Source of the DNA: Platycnemis pennipes
Taxonomy: Eukaryota; Arthropoda; Insecta; Odonata; Platycnemididae
Reading direction: 5' to 3'
NCBI GenBank assembly: GCA_933228895.1
Contig: OW121857.1
Span: 78,115,672 to 78,179,671 of the forward strand
Length of the DNA: 64,000 nt
Of this stretch, positions 9,726-21,780 are shown piece after piece (the first letter of the stretch is position 1; the number at the start of each line of letters is the position of its first letter). The notes under the pieces were generated by a model. The model worked only from the letters and a program-made list of their open reading frames with translations. It was not told where the DNA came from and did no database searches. The translations under genes and the position numbers were made by a program.

Positions 9726-11500
9726 CACTTTTTTTTCCGAATAATAGGTGAAGATATCGTTTTGAAAGGCGCATAACAAAATGTTGCCTGAAGGGGAAAG
9801 AAAAGAATAGATGTCTTTGGTGCCATAAAAAATAAAGATTTGTAGAGGGATTTGATGTGGGAAATGTGGATTGGTTTGGAAGTAAGGCAAGAAACGACCT
9901 ATATAGGCAGGGAATAGTGGGCAGGGACTATCCAAAAAAATAGTCAAATATTGGCAGAATACGCAAGATGATCATATGGTAAGGCAATGGCGCTGAGCGT
10001 TTGATGTCGTCGAGTTAATGGTTCGTGGTTCAATAGCTGGGCTTATGTTAGACCGTTTGCGGAAGTTTAATTGATTCAGTTTGTGGCGTGGAAATGATTA
10101 GCTATCGCCGAGAAGAGATTGGTCGTGCGTAGTGCCCATTTACGTAAACCGTTTTTGGTGACTTAAGTTGATCCGCAGTTTGCCCCAATCAAAACCACCT
10201 TTCTCCCATTTCATTCCTGTGTTAGGGAACCGTGACTCAAGCATTGAAGAGAGCGAGGTCTTTGTTTTAATCGTGTAAAAAGCAACAAGAAATGAATATT
10301 GAATAGTTTTCCCTGCTAAACGCAGAGAACCTCAAAATTGTTTATGTATTTTCTTAATCCTGAGGCGATTGAGAAAGTTAGATTAACGAAATTTTCAACG
10401 ATTTCATTGGCGTCAGGATAAAATCCCTGCATTTTTTGACGTAATCGTCCTCTTTTGCTCTCAAGAATTTTTCAAAAGGCCTCTTTATTCATTAAAACCT
10501 ATGTTGGACTGAAATAGCTGATGCAGTATTCTAGTATGTACCAAGTCCATTTTGAGCTTAAAGGTATCTGAGTTTATTCACTAAGTTTATGTTGTCATTT
10601 ATTGACACCTGGGAAATGTAAGCATGTTTCCTATAGTTTGATGACCGGGAATATCTTTTGTAGGTCATTGTGCGGTGTGACGTGCGCTCTTGGATTCTGT
10701 TTTGACTCGTAAATCAAAACTCCCGATTTGACCGTGAACAGTCAGAGAAACTGAGGGAAAGAGTTGGCTCGAGCCCGGAGGTAATTTAGTTTTGTCATCG
10801 GGTTTCATTCTACACTCCCTCTGCCTTTCCCTCCACTTTTAGATACGTTGTCATGGAAAACTCGCGTTGTTGATATGGATCACGCATTGTGTCATTCTTT
10901 TAAACTCAATAACCATCAAGTCCGTCCCTCTCGTTGCACGTGAACAGAGTCCCAAAAGGTATTCTGTGTTCTCCTCACAGGCTCAGGTAGCCGTAAATAA
11001 TGAAACAACTGCCCTACTTCATCAAGGAATCGCGTCTCTTCCCCTCCCTCTAGTCACACTATCGATCCGATTATCTTTTTTGGAACAAATCCTGGAGTTC
11101 GTGGCGCAAGGGAGGAACGAAAACGTCGCGACTGGATGGGATGGAAGTCGCTTGCGGATCGAGTGTTGAATTTAGGACTCCGGGTTTGGCACCCTGGCCT
11201 CTTATGTCCCCTCCTGAACCCGCTTGCCCTCTATCCCTCTGCGTATAAACCTAATGCCCATGGAAGAGCGTTGCCCTCTAGAGAATTTCCATCCCCATTC
11301 CCTGCCGACCCAATTCTTCCGCTCTGCCGAATGATTATGTTCGCGTCCCAAATGTTGCCTGCCGAGATCATCACAGAGATGGTTCCATATTTCCATTAAG
11401 GAGGGCGTGTCGTGAAATAAGAGTAGTAGTTATTTAGAGGGAGGTGACCGACCTACTGCTAAGGTTATTCGCGCCATTTTGGATAGTTGGGTAACTGGAT
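9726..11500. other. Unassigned DNA, no gene recognised
   Basis: The frames at 10867-11169 and 11136-11399 lack any known motif. The stretch around 10.9-11.4 kb is slightly GC-richer. Confidence 0.4.
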
Positions 11501-11504
11501 AGGA

Positions 11505-11725
11505 GTTGGAGTTGGGGGGTGGAGAGAGACCCTGGCGTCTCGGCGAAAAGCGCCTAGGGATTCACGGTTCAACGTCCCATCCGACGGACGGAGAACTGAA
11601 CTCGAAGTGCTCTCCACACGGTAGTCAAGCGGATACCATAATACAATGAAAAATCTCTGCCACTTTCAGGATTCTAACCCCCTCAGGTTAGGAGGAGAGT
11701 ATTATAGTCACCTGATGCCTAGTTT
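11505..11725 (-). mobile_element. SINE family A
   Basis: The core on the minus strand reads TCCGTCCGTCGGATGGGACG, followed by 'ttgaaccgtgaatccctagg' and 'gacgccagggtctctctcca', all at the expected spacing. The head is degraded, with a short deletion in the B box. It is flanked by AT-rich single-copy-looking DNA. Confidence 0.82.
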
Positions 11726-14700
11726 TCGAAATGTTTTAATATTCTTTTACTCTTTGGAAATAGTTTATTACGTCAATATCCAAAAGCATATTGGTACGTA
11801 ATGTGTTCCCGTTACGTTTCTCAGAAATCACACCATAAATATCTAAGGCTTAACGGGTGAGAACGGAGGTGATTAGTGTGAAAGTTATTTTACTGGTAGA
11901 GAATCGTGCCATTTTCGTAAAATAAAAGTGGTTGGATGCTTATTTATTGTTAGAGTTAGAATACAAGTACCATCTTGTTTTTAGTCGACAACGCAAAAAT
12001 CTATTCTTCACAAATACGTTGATTAGATAAAAGTGGTAATGGTGTTGTTTCATTAAGCTCCAAAAAGTAATAATTGGATGAAAATTATAAAAAAATGGCT
12101 ATCTCTATTTCATGATAATTCTCAAATTCCGCTCAATATTGTCGGAATGCTCTAAATTTATTTGGAGAAAATATATACATTGATCTTTCCGCGTCAAAAG
12201 CGCCTCACTTCTACTTTTTAAAGGCTAACGGCGGTTGTCAATTAAAGCTGTATTTTTTCAAACTGGTTAAATAGGAAGATTGGATTGTTTTGATTCACAC
12301 AGTCGCGGTACGTACTGTGTTTCGCTGTTGCAATGTTGCAGCTGCTCATCGCGTCTGCGCCTTCCGCACCGTCGCTGTCTTCGCCTTTACCGCAGCATGC
12401 TCATTAGAATAGTGATGCAGTTCGCTGCCTTCTTTTCTTTTCCCTCGCGCTTCGAAGAAGAGACTTATTCATGTTGTCGCGCAAGTGCTTTTCTTTTTTC
12501 TTTCTGCGCATGGCGGACATCCCTGTGTTTGGTCTGTCAATGACTCCGCCCCCCTTTTATTAATAGCGCCGTTTTATTTCCAGCTCTGTTCTATTTCCAA
12601 CGTTTCTTCCAGAAAATTTTCGCTGTAGGCGTAAGAGAGACGTTATTCCGGAAATAACTCGAACCCAACTTAGTTTTGACAGCATCATGGACAGCGTCCC
12701 TTTGGACAGAAATGAATCTGATCCTTTTGGGGCGTATTAGATGGCTTTCGGTTTTAGTCACTGTGCTTTTGCTGCACTTAGTATAATGTGGTTGTAGTTC
12801 TTACCTGTAATATATTTAGGCTTGAATATTTATTTCGTGTGTCGTTCATCTCAAATTATTTTTGAGAAAATTGTATTTATATTATTTGTATTACCTGTAG
12901 AATTGATGTATTTTCAGATATATCTTGCCTTGAAATTAAAAACCTGTGCAATGATCTTTCATCAGACGAAGAAAGAAAGAAAAATGATTTATCACCGCAA
13001 GAACTGGAGAAGCGCTCTAAGTGGAGAAATAGCAACTGTATACATAATTCCAAGAAAAAAAGTAGATGACCCACTGCCAATAGTTTTCCAACACTTGCGG
13101 CCGTAACGGTTTATCGGAAATAATTGTTCAGGCATTGCTCATTATTTCGTTGAAGTGATGTTTAAATATTGATAATTTGTTTACAGGAGTTAGAAACTGG
13201 TAATATTATATTCCAAAAATGAATTGCCTCCTTTTTCGCCAAGGTTTTAGATCATTTTTTTACATTGCCAAAATACTTATTTAGCCTACTTTAAAGGCTA
13301 GTTATTTAAAGCACTTAAATGTGGATTAGTAGTGTGCCTTTTCTTGATATGAAATCAACTCTCCTCTTGATAACGCTCCATTGTTGGGCGTACAGAATGC
13401 CTCTATTACATTTAATGTTATATATTCCTAACGTTCTGTCATTTCCTGACGACGGAAGTAGTCCTTACCAAAGCTATTAACGCTTATTAAATACACCGTA
13501 ATGCTTTTGCACGTCATTTTGACTTCATACTTGTAGCTCAAGCCTTAGTTTCTCTGTATAAATATTATTAATAAGTATAAAGGGAATGCGGCTCTGTTTC
13601 CAACTTCCTTGTTTGACAAATTATCATTTTACGCATGTAACATCTACTTTAATTTTATCAATTGGCTTATTTGAACGTCAACTACGCTGCCAAAATGGAC
13701 CAATCAAAGAGCTACCACATTTCACTTCGGCAGTGATGTGCTATAATTTCCCATGAAATGTTATGGTCATCGATTACTATAAGATTTTAATTAATGGAAA
13801 AGGTACCTGGTAATCGCCATTACTAGGAGAGTTACATACATATGTGAGCCTCAAATATGGCGATGGGGGGCCGTGTATTATTTCTCTATTGTGGCTGAGT
13901 AAATTTAGTGGTTATTCAGTTCTTAATATTTGTTATATTGATGACTGCGTTCGGAGAAGATAAAAGCGAGTTGAACACGTGGACATATTAATTCATCTCA
14001 TAGGTCATATCTGTAGGTATATATCCAATGTATATTCCATCACTCTCGCTATATTTATGCCTCCGTGACAGTGGGTAGATTATAAAATGTTTCTGGAGCA
14101 GTAAATCGACAGGAGACGGTTTCAACAATGGCCGGACTTCAGATCATATTTTGTCTCATCGTAACCGTCCATCTCACGTCAATGTCTGGAAGTCGTCGCA
14201 CTAAGAAAATAAATGTTGGAACCGCACGTGTTCTAAGTATATTGGTAGACGTTAGGGGGTGGTCCGATACAAATGTATGCATGCTTATGGATCAACTTCA
14301 CCTGGTCTTTTTGTCCGGACCTCTTTCGGTAATAAAATAGCGAAAAAAAATAATGGGTGGCATGCCTTGATGTCGTGAGAGGAAGCATTATGTAACGCTA
14401 TCGCTCCGTCCTTGACTTTCTAGGCTGGCGAACCTCAAGTCGACCGTCGTGACCAAAGTCCACCATGGAATCAATAATCTCGCTTTTTCAGTGCCTTTCC
14501 ACCAGTGTTGGATATGCCGTTGCGTGATGTGTTTGTTGTTTTTTTTGGATTCTTTTCCTGGCTGGCTGGCGTCTGACGCTAACGAATTGGGCTTGGTTGC
14601 AGCCATTCGGGAGCCCTAGAGTGAGCAGATCTATTGCGACGCAAGGCCAAAAGTGGAAGTGCGCTGGTCGAAGTCGATTGCTTTTGTTTTATGGAAGGCC

Positions 14701-14930
14701 ACTCGCAAAAATGTGACTGTCTACCAGGTTAACCTGGCCTTCAAGAATAATAAAAGGCCGTATTTCATTTGAATACTGCACATTTTCTGTATTAATCGTG
14801 ATTTTTCATGCTACATCCCATTTTCTTATGTTTAAAAATATTGTTGATTTTTTATCTAAGTGATATTTAACTTTTTTAGATACTTTATTACTGCTAAATA
14901 TTCAATATTTTGATTATTATTAGTGTTTTA
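11726..14930. other. Long AT-rich stretch, no gene recognised
   Basis: There is no tRNA-like box, LINE motif or long inverted repeat. The short frames at 12280-12543 (cysteine-rich but without spaced metal-binding pairs), 12822-13106 and 14128-14340 have no recognisable domain or convincing splice context. Confidence 0.4.
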
Positions 14931-14934
14931 CCGG

Positions 14935-15290
14935 TGAAGGCAGGTTTAAATGGACATTTAATTCTTCCCACCCCCTAAATTTCACACGATGTCCCTCTTC
15001 AACCCCTCATACCTCCTGCCACTCATCATTACATCCAAGCTACCCGTTCTTCTCCTCCCTCTTCCCCGCTTACCCAACGCTCTTCCCTCAATCACCTCCT
15101 TCAAAACACCACCCCCTTATATTACCTTTTCCATCCACACCTTCTGACTTCTCCTAATTTCGTCTATCAAATTTCTTTCCTCTCCTACCAATTCTAGCAC
15201 TTCATCGTTCGTCTTCCTTTCTACCCACTTCACTTTCTCCATCCTTCTCCACACCCACATCTCAAATATTTTGATAGCCGAACATTATTT
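14935..15290 (-). mobile_element. LINE relic, family L2: reverse transcriptase C-terminus
   Basis: The pyrimidine-rich plus strand hides a minus-strand coding relic. It reads FEMWVWRRMEKVKWVERKTN, then DEVLELVGEERNLIDEIRRS and, after a frameshift, LKEVIEGRALGKRGRGRRRT. These are the WxWRRM...W..R..N.EVL...GEER.L...I...RRGRGRRRT landmarks of insect endonuclease/reverse transcriptases. Stops and frameshifts show it is dead. The relic at 52.3-52.6 kb has the same order of landmarks. Confidence 0.8.
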
Positions 15291-15870
15291 TTTAACGCGA
15301 TTTGTGACCGTAGCTCCGCTCCGTAAACATTACTAGCACTTTTAATTTGAGTGGTCTTTATGAAATGTCCGCTAAAATATGGTAGTCGTGTAAAAGTAAT
15401 TCATTCCCTCGTTTGCATTCCACTATCCATCTATATTAAAATGAAATTAGAATTGGGATGAATTCTGGAGCTGGGAAGTTTTTTTTCTGACACCACATGT
15501 GGGCAATCTGTCATTTTTATCGGGTCAAAAGTTTTGGAGCATTTCATTTTAACTTTTTATGGCGTTCTGTAGCCGGCGTGACCCATTTAGTGTCTGGCAG
15601 GATATTTTTATTGGTATCTTCCCTCAATGATGGGTGACAGGATCGATTTCTCGGATAACAAGAAGGCGATCTCTATGTTTTATTCGGCATTGTTTACAGA
15701 GAAGGACGCAAGTGGGAGTTTATGGTACGTGGAACAGAAGCGAGCACCTAGTGTTCTTTAATCTCTTTAGGGTATTTGTATCCTGTTGCATGTTCCCTCA
15801 TATCTTTTCCAACTTTCCCTTATGTATTACCTACACCACTACCCTCTTCATCTTCAATTCTCAATAAATC
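15291..15870. other. Unassigned stretch
   Basis: No gene or repeat is recognised. The short frame at 15634-15867 has no domain. Confidence 0.35.
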
Positions 15871-15874
15871 AATT

Positions 15875-16130
15875 GCACGTGATTGTTTCAATGCGACAGG
15901 AAGGGGAAGGCAGGTAGGGCCGGGTTCAAATCCGTGGAGAAATAGATTTTTGAGAGATACACCTGTCCCAACTTGACTACTGTGAGGGAAGAACTTTAAG
16001 TTCAGTTCACCGTCCGTTGGATGGGACGTTGAACCGTGGACCCCTTGGTGACTTACGCTTAGAACAGGCTAATGCCGACGCTGGGTTTCCTACTCAGTTT
16101 CCTAAAAAATCTTACCTGTACCTTATTTCA
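15875..16130 (+). mobile_element. SINE family A
   Basis: The B box GGGTTCAAATCC lies near 15922. The core 'caccgtccgttggatgggac' then 'gttgaaccgtggaccccttg' lies near 16010-16045. It is followed by 'taatgccgacgctgggtttc', ending near 16130 where another tRNA-like head abuts. Confidence 0.85.
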
Positions 16131-16133
16131 CAG

Positions 16134-16175
16134 GGGTTCGTTGTGGCCTAGTGGGTAGAGCTGTCGGATACCTTT
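16134..16175 (+). mobile_element. Partial tRNA-like head, SINE family C
   Basis: The segment GGGGTTCGTTGTGGCCTAGT then GGGTAGAGCTG is a strong pol III A-box region. It matches the head at 54.9 kb (minus strand, GTGTCCTAGTGGGTAGAG). The B box and body are missing, so it is a fragment and not a tRNA gene. It sits directly after the family A copy. Confidence 0.6.
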
Positions 16176-17052
16176 TCTTAATAACTGCTAATTATTGCTA
16201 ATAAATGGTCTTAGTTAAACCGTTGGGAAAGTAGCTGGAAAGATATGGGATTCAAAATACTCTGAACATTATAATTAGCGGTTATGATGTATCTCCCGCT
16301 AAAGATGGTTACAGTGTATTTCCTAAAATTTTCGAGTTCCACATTCGCGCCCTAGCCTCCACTATAAATTTGGCAATTATAATTTGAGTTTGAATTTGTC
16401 GGTAACTATACATTGAAAAGCTCATAGCTCTACTGTTAAAAACTCGATATAATTGGGTTTGAACTCATTTATTGCCCACCTCTTGGTCAAAGGAGTTTAC
16501 TAGATCTTCACAAGTATTCTATTTTATCCCTATTCTGATTTTTGAGACTTCCATAACATCTGTTGAATTATCTGAGGATTTTTCCTCAATGGCGCAACAT
16601 ACCATTTCATTAAGTATCGAGGTGTTTGTGAGAAGAATAGTTAAAATTTCTGATCACATTAGCCTATGAAAATGATGATTGTATTTATGCTGTGGGTACT
16701 GCGTGGAAACCCGTTGAAAAAGTTGTAGATCATTATGAGCTGAACCAAATTATCATGTAGATTTTTGTTGATTGTAGTTATAACGTTACGTATTCATAAA
16801 AATCATTCTTCTGGTCCAGAAAAGCTAATCAAATACTGGCAAAATTTTTCACTCAGTGTTTGTTTTTAATTTTTTTAGCTGTATTCTGTACATATATTTA
16901 TGATGGTCAAACAGATATATCGAAAGGCATTCTCGCCTCTCGGGACGAAGCGCGGGAAGGCGTACTAGATCAATGTCTCACTAAAAGTGGCCTCTTAAGT
17001 AGAGGAGTTCAGGGAAAAGGTTCTTTATTCTATCTCATTTAAATAAGCTTCG

Positions 17053-17155
17053 GTCTGTTAGTGAGATGGGAAAGAGTTCAGAGAAAGATCGTAAGATATG
17101 GTTTGAGTAGATACAAAGAAAGAGAACGGGACGAAGATAGATTGTGCAGAAATTC
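17053..17155 (+). mobile_element. Possible LINE reverse transcriptase fragment
   Basis: The frame reads VRWERVQRKIVRYGLSRYKE. This resembles the LExVQRRxxRY motif downstream of the catalytic region in Jockey-type and related LINEs. The piece is about 30 residues long with no second motif, so chance similarity is possible. Confidence 0.35.
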
Positions 17156-17960
17156 TTGTTTTTAAATAGAACAATAATTGAAACGCGCCCCTTACATAGG
17201 CCTTGCTTAGGAATATTACTTAGGCCTGTTCAAACAGTTCAAAAGCCTTAAAATTCGATGTCAACGATAATGCTGGATAAAAATACTTCACTGTGAAAAT
17301 AATTCAGTAGGTACAATATTTATTTATAGTGAATTTTTAGTTTGATATGTTATCAGTGGTGTTGTATTTGGGCTATTCCAGGATTTATAATTGAATCTGA
17401 ATAAATACTATTAGTTTGGATGCTGCTATCATACGTATTCACTGAGGCAGCTGACAATGGGTCTCATTATCACTTGTCATGAGTCCTAAGACTGGCTAAC
17501 CTCTTTGTATTAACTTAAGTCTTTTCTTTTACACCCTTTGACTTTATGCATTAGCTACGGGGTCTTCCTTTGCCATTCTTCCCGCTCACTTTTCCCTCGA
17601 CGACTGTTTAATAAGACTATCATTCTGGGATATAGCCGTTTAGGTTGCTTTGTCCCCTTTTTAAAGTTTTCGTTAGACCTATATTTTCCACCAAATACTT
17701 CAACTCGAGCATATATATTAAAAATAAATCAGTGAAGTAAATTAATCACTCGAGAGACGCTCGAGGTGTTTATGCGAAAATCGCGACCGGAAAGAATCTT
17801 ATCAATCGTAAATAATTTGTTTTTTTTAAGTTTGTTCCGCGTTTATCGCTTTTTTAGGACGATATTGCTCCTTAAAATAATGGATTATCGCGGAATTAAG
17901 GTCGTAGATAAAAAAGTTATCCTCAGAAACAACTCCACGGAATCCTTCTATTTGAAACCA
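17156..17960. other. Unassigned AT-rich stretch
   Basis: No repeat or gene is recognised. The plus frame at 17766-18074 runs into the MITE at 17964 and is not a gene. Confidence 0.35.
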
Positions 17961-17963
17961 TCC

Positions 17964-18294
17964 CTGGGGGTTGTGTTTGAAACCGTCGGGATTATCTCGA
18001 TTGACCAACCATATCTCGGTAACCAAGAAGTCACGTGGTACAAACACGAGTGGTTTGCAAATTTATTTATCTGAATCGCTCGTTTTAATATCAATAATTG
18101 TTTTCACTTGAGTTTTTCTCATCTGTCTGGGCTAAAGAGCCCACAAATGAGGTAAAACACAAGTGTAAACAATGAATGAGGTTGTTATCAGCAGTTTTAA
18201 CACACCAAATTTGCGAACCATTCTTGTTTTTGCCACGTGACTCCTTGGTTACCTATTCGAGATAATCCCGACAGTTTCAAACAAAACCCCCCTC
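17964..18294. mobile_element. Long-TIR MITE M1, copy 1
   Basis: The left end GGGGGTTGTGTTTGAAACCG then TCGGGATTATCTCGA is mirrored at the right end by TCGAGATAATCCCGAC then AGTTTCAAACAAAACCCCCC. The arms continue inward for about 90-100 bp through GGTAACCAAGGAGTCACGTG-type sequence to 'tttgcaaattt'. The interior, about 130 bp, has no coding capacity. A second copy lies at 27.15-27.46 kb. It is a non-autonomous DNA element, with no target-site duplication I can define. Confidence 0.85.
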
Positions 18295-19435
18295 AGCTCA
18301 AGTTTCTTCTCCGCTGATTTTCATCTCGGGCACCGCTCGGAAGGAAGTCAATTGAAACCTCGTCCACGTGTTTCCGTACCGACGACCGCTATCTTTAAAG
18401 AAGGGATACCCTCCCCCCTCCCTTCACTAATTGCCGTGACGCCCGTCTCGGCTTCCGCGCGGGATCATTGATTCAGGCACGTGTCACGCTCTGCGAGGCG
18501 CCTCTCGAGTGATCTCGCCTCCTCTCCACCTCAGGGTCGTGTCGGGGGGCGAAGAAGGGGGCGTGCGATGCGGGAGAAGTTAAAGAGAAAGGGGGGGAGG
18601 GGTGTTCTGCGAGGTACAAAAAGGGAAGCATTTAACGCTACACGCGATTCTGACGAAGGAAGGTAAAGGGGAGACTTTTTCTTCAAGTGGGGCGTGTACA
18701 CGGAATGGAGAGGAGGTGGAATTCTGGGTATGGGTTCTTTCGATAGGTACGTTGCGAGAGGGGGACACTTTCCCCCCGATTCCTCCCCACCGGACCCCAA
18801 TGGCAACAACGCTCTCCGAATTACCCGTCTCCGAGCACTCCTTCATTTAGCGAACGGGGTTAGAGGGTTTTCGGAATGTGAGACCGTCACGCGATTACAT
18901 CCCCAGGGAGTCCCACCGCTCTTATTCTGATCCCAGTGCGTGCGCGCGCAGGTCGACGCTTTAAAAGAAAATAGAAAGAATTTAAAGTAGAATTTGATCG
19001 ACCGCATTCGGGTTTGAAATTCCCCCTTAGATATGTGATCGAAAAAAAGTAGTAATTTTTGCCAATAAAATCTCTGCGCAATAAAACAGTCCCAGGCGAT
19101 TAAAACCAGCGTTAACGATTTTCATTTTGTGATTGGATGGTATATCCGAATCCTTACTATCAATTGGTGCAGTCTAGTTACCCGTGGCGTTTAGCCGATA
19201 AAAAGGAAGTCCGAAATACCTGAATTTAAACTGTTACTGCGTATTGAAGTTCAGAATGGTGAGTGCAGTCGATGCGCTCAGTTCGTAAATTCCTCTGCCG
19301 CTCTTTCGTCGAGGTTCATTTAGAGTGCGCCCTCAAAAATAGTTTTATACCCCGCTACCTTTCTCACATTCTTAAATTGCTCCGTTCTTTTGTTTTTCTT
19401 ATTGGTGGAATTCCAAGCCTGCCTCGCTCTTAAAT
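18295..19435. other. GC-rich, CpG-containing island, no confident gene
   Basis: From about 18.3 to 18.95 kb the DNA is markedly GC-richer than its surroundings and CpG is frequent. Open frames overlap on both strands, as expected from composition, and none shows a domain. At 19197-19264 a TATA-like GATAAAAAG precedes an ATG immediately followed by GTGAGT. See the findings. Confidence 0.35.
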
Positions 19436-19439
19436 TCGC

Positions 19440-19668
19440 CTCGTTCCGGAAGGAGGGGTACTCTAAGGAAATGGAGGAAGGATAGAGAGGAATTAGACGT
19501 TGGCATTTGCCTTCTCTTAATGAAGGGCACAAAGGATTCCTTATCCTTAGGCTCCAACCGTAGGACGAATTATTTTTAATTTGAAATTCCCTCCACACGG
19601 AATTCAAGTTTGGACCGCGATTCCATAACTGCCACTGCCGGGATGCGATCCCAGAGCTTTGAAATATG
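19440..19668 (-). mobile_element. SINE family A, strongly degraded
   Basis: The minus-strand order of landmarks persists: 'cttctcttaatgaagggcac' (for CTCTTAACGAAAGGCGCC), 'ccctccacacggaattcaag' and 'ccactgccgggatgcgatcc' (B-box region). The core is almost lost. Landmark order and spacing, not identity, support the call. The minus frame at 19607-19320 is largely made of this relic. Confidence 0.6.
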
Positions 19669-21035
19669 AAGATGAACTCATCAAATCTGTCAACTTTTCA
19701 TTTTCACGTCCCATTTTCTTTCCTCTTTTGACGTTACAAATAGTCCGGCTGTAGAGAAGCCTGCTATGATGTGACTTATATACGTGATAACTACGTCATA
19801 GGTGCACACCTTTCTTTGATGTGCGGATTCTGCGGATACGGAGTCGTCATATCTTTTGTAGTTATTTCGTTCAATTTCACATAGAACCCGTAGGAAATCA
19901 CAAATTTTCCGTTTGCTCTCACGAAAATACCAAAAATTGCAGTTAAAATATTGACCAAGATCCCTGAATTGTATCTTGATTGAAATGTGTGTCATCGTGT
20001 GAAGATGGGGTTCATAAAATACTTTCAAACACAGTATATACATATGTATCATCGTTGTATCCGATACCATGTGGGTCATTAGTTTTCCATGGCATTGGGA
20101 GACCTTTCTTAACTCATATGTTTTTTACCTCTTTCTAATTCTGTAGGCAATCAATATTTATAAGCTGCTGATTTATGCTACGAGCTTATATTGAATTCTG
20201 AGAATATAGAGTCGTATTTCATCGGTTATTGTGACCCTCGAGACTGGATAAATTAGTAAAATCAATATGATGCCATCTATAGGAGAGCACTGTAGAGTCA
20301 GTGATACATGATTTGGATATGATAATAAAAGTTTTTTGATCTTCAATACGTAGATAAAAGAGTGTCGAAAACTGAATATCACATTAAAGGACACCGCTAC
20401 CGTGAACGAGATACCTACATTTTATGTTTTATTTACTGTTGTAGGATGAGTATGCGTCGTAGTATTTGGTGAGAATCGGGTCCGTGTTTTGCGTAGAGTA
20501 TAACCAAGCACCTACCTACCCCTTAAATTATCAATTTGTTGCAAATATGCTAACAGTGTGTGGTCTTCCCTAACTACAACAATAGCCCAAGAACATAAAA
20601 TCCCCTTACGTAGGCCCGCCAGCAATTACGTAATACTTTAATTTTGCCGTGATTCAAGGTAGGAGTTGACGATGTGGAATTTGACTCGTTCCGAGTGAGG
20701 ACAGATAAATTCCGACCTTTCGTGTCGAAAACTGACGACATTTTTGATGCGTCTGACGTATTTCTGGCTCAGATTAAGGTTGTTGAGGCGTACTCATTCC
20801 AAAATATAGAGATACACAATGTGTGAAAAAAAAGTCATTTTCTACTTTAAAATATCCGAGGTTGTCCCTTTAATTCAGCATGGCAGCTTTGACTCGGACG
20901 TTTGCTAAGAATTTTGATCCGTTCCTTATGGTGCCAGTAGGTGACTTTGTATAGATCCTCAACAATTCTTATTATAACGATCGATTTAATTGAAGCATGA
21001 AGTATGCAAATTCCCGTGAAGCTCTGAATATGCGT
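19669..21035. other. Unassigned AT-rich stretch
   Basis: The 129-codon minus frame at 20079-19690 is among the longer open frames in the window. It has no recognisable motif, and I do not call it a gene. Confidence 0.4.
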
Positions 21036-21039
21036 CTCG

Positions 21040-21236
21040 ATAGTGAAGGGAACTAGAATCGATCTTACTTGAATGAACGCAGTACGGAAGACATTATGTG
21101 TAAAATACTCCTTCCGTCGGATGGGACGTACAGTTACAGCAACCTTGGAGCTTTTCTCTAACACTGATGGCGGATTTCTCTCCAATTCCCCTCCGTCCCT
21201 TCCAACCCAACCGTATAATGCGTAGGGTGGCAAGTT
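21040..21236 (+). mobile_element. SINE family A, 5'-truncated
   Basis: The segment 'ctccttccgtcggatgggac' at about 21110 gives the core. It is preceded by 'cttacttgaatgaacgcagt' (for CCCACTTGAGTGC) and followed by 'gatggcggatttctctccaa'. No tRNA-like head remains. The minus frame overlapping it is a shadow. Confidence 0.75.
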
Positions 21237-21717
21237 TTCATATCAGTAAATGCGGTACTATCTGTAGGTCCCGGGAGTATAGGCCACCTTCTTTCTGCGC
21301 TTATTAGTCGGCTGTTGCTTTAGATAAAATATTTGATGTGATGACAGCTTGCAGTAAGCGGATGATTCCGCTGCTGATGACATAGATCATAATTCGTTCT
21401 ACACGCGATCGCAATACTGCAAATAGTCACTAGAGGAAAGATTATTCCTGTTTATATTGTAACTTGGTTAACCTCTAAAAATACGCCGATATTATTAAGG
21501 CGACGAGATAATTTAAAAAATTACTCAGAGTTACATGCTTATTAAAAAAGAAACTAGTCACTGGTAGTAGTAGCTACTATGCAAAGAGGCGATATATAGT
21601 AAATTAATTATAAATAAACTTGTATTTATTTTAATCTGCGAATTTAGGACCGTGAATTACTCTCTTACAATTAACAGATTGGACAGTGCAAGTATGCATT
21701 CCCCGGGAAGAGAGAAT

Positions 21718-21780
21718 CCTCCTCAGGCGGGATTCGAACCCGCGATGATATTACCCCACTGCCACCGAGGCCGGCATAGA
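21718..21780 (-). mobile_element. tRNA-like SINE head (family B-like)
   Basis: On the minus strand 'gccggcctcggtggcagtgg' is followed by a perfect B box in CGGGTTCGAATCCCGCC. The A-box region and anticodon arm do not pair properly and no SINE A core follows. The head is closest to those at 58.75 and 49.9 kb. Confidence 0.6.

Noticed and set aside
9297..9826. Three overlapping minus-strand frames of 120-126 codons
   Set aside because: They are shadows of the plus-strand LINE C-terminal relic at 9430-9725 and of SINE B.
17766..18074. 102-codon plus-strand gene
   Set aside because: Its C-terminal third lies inside MITE M1 copy 1 and the remainder has no domain.
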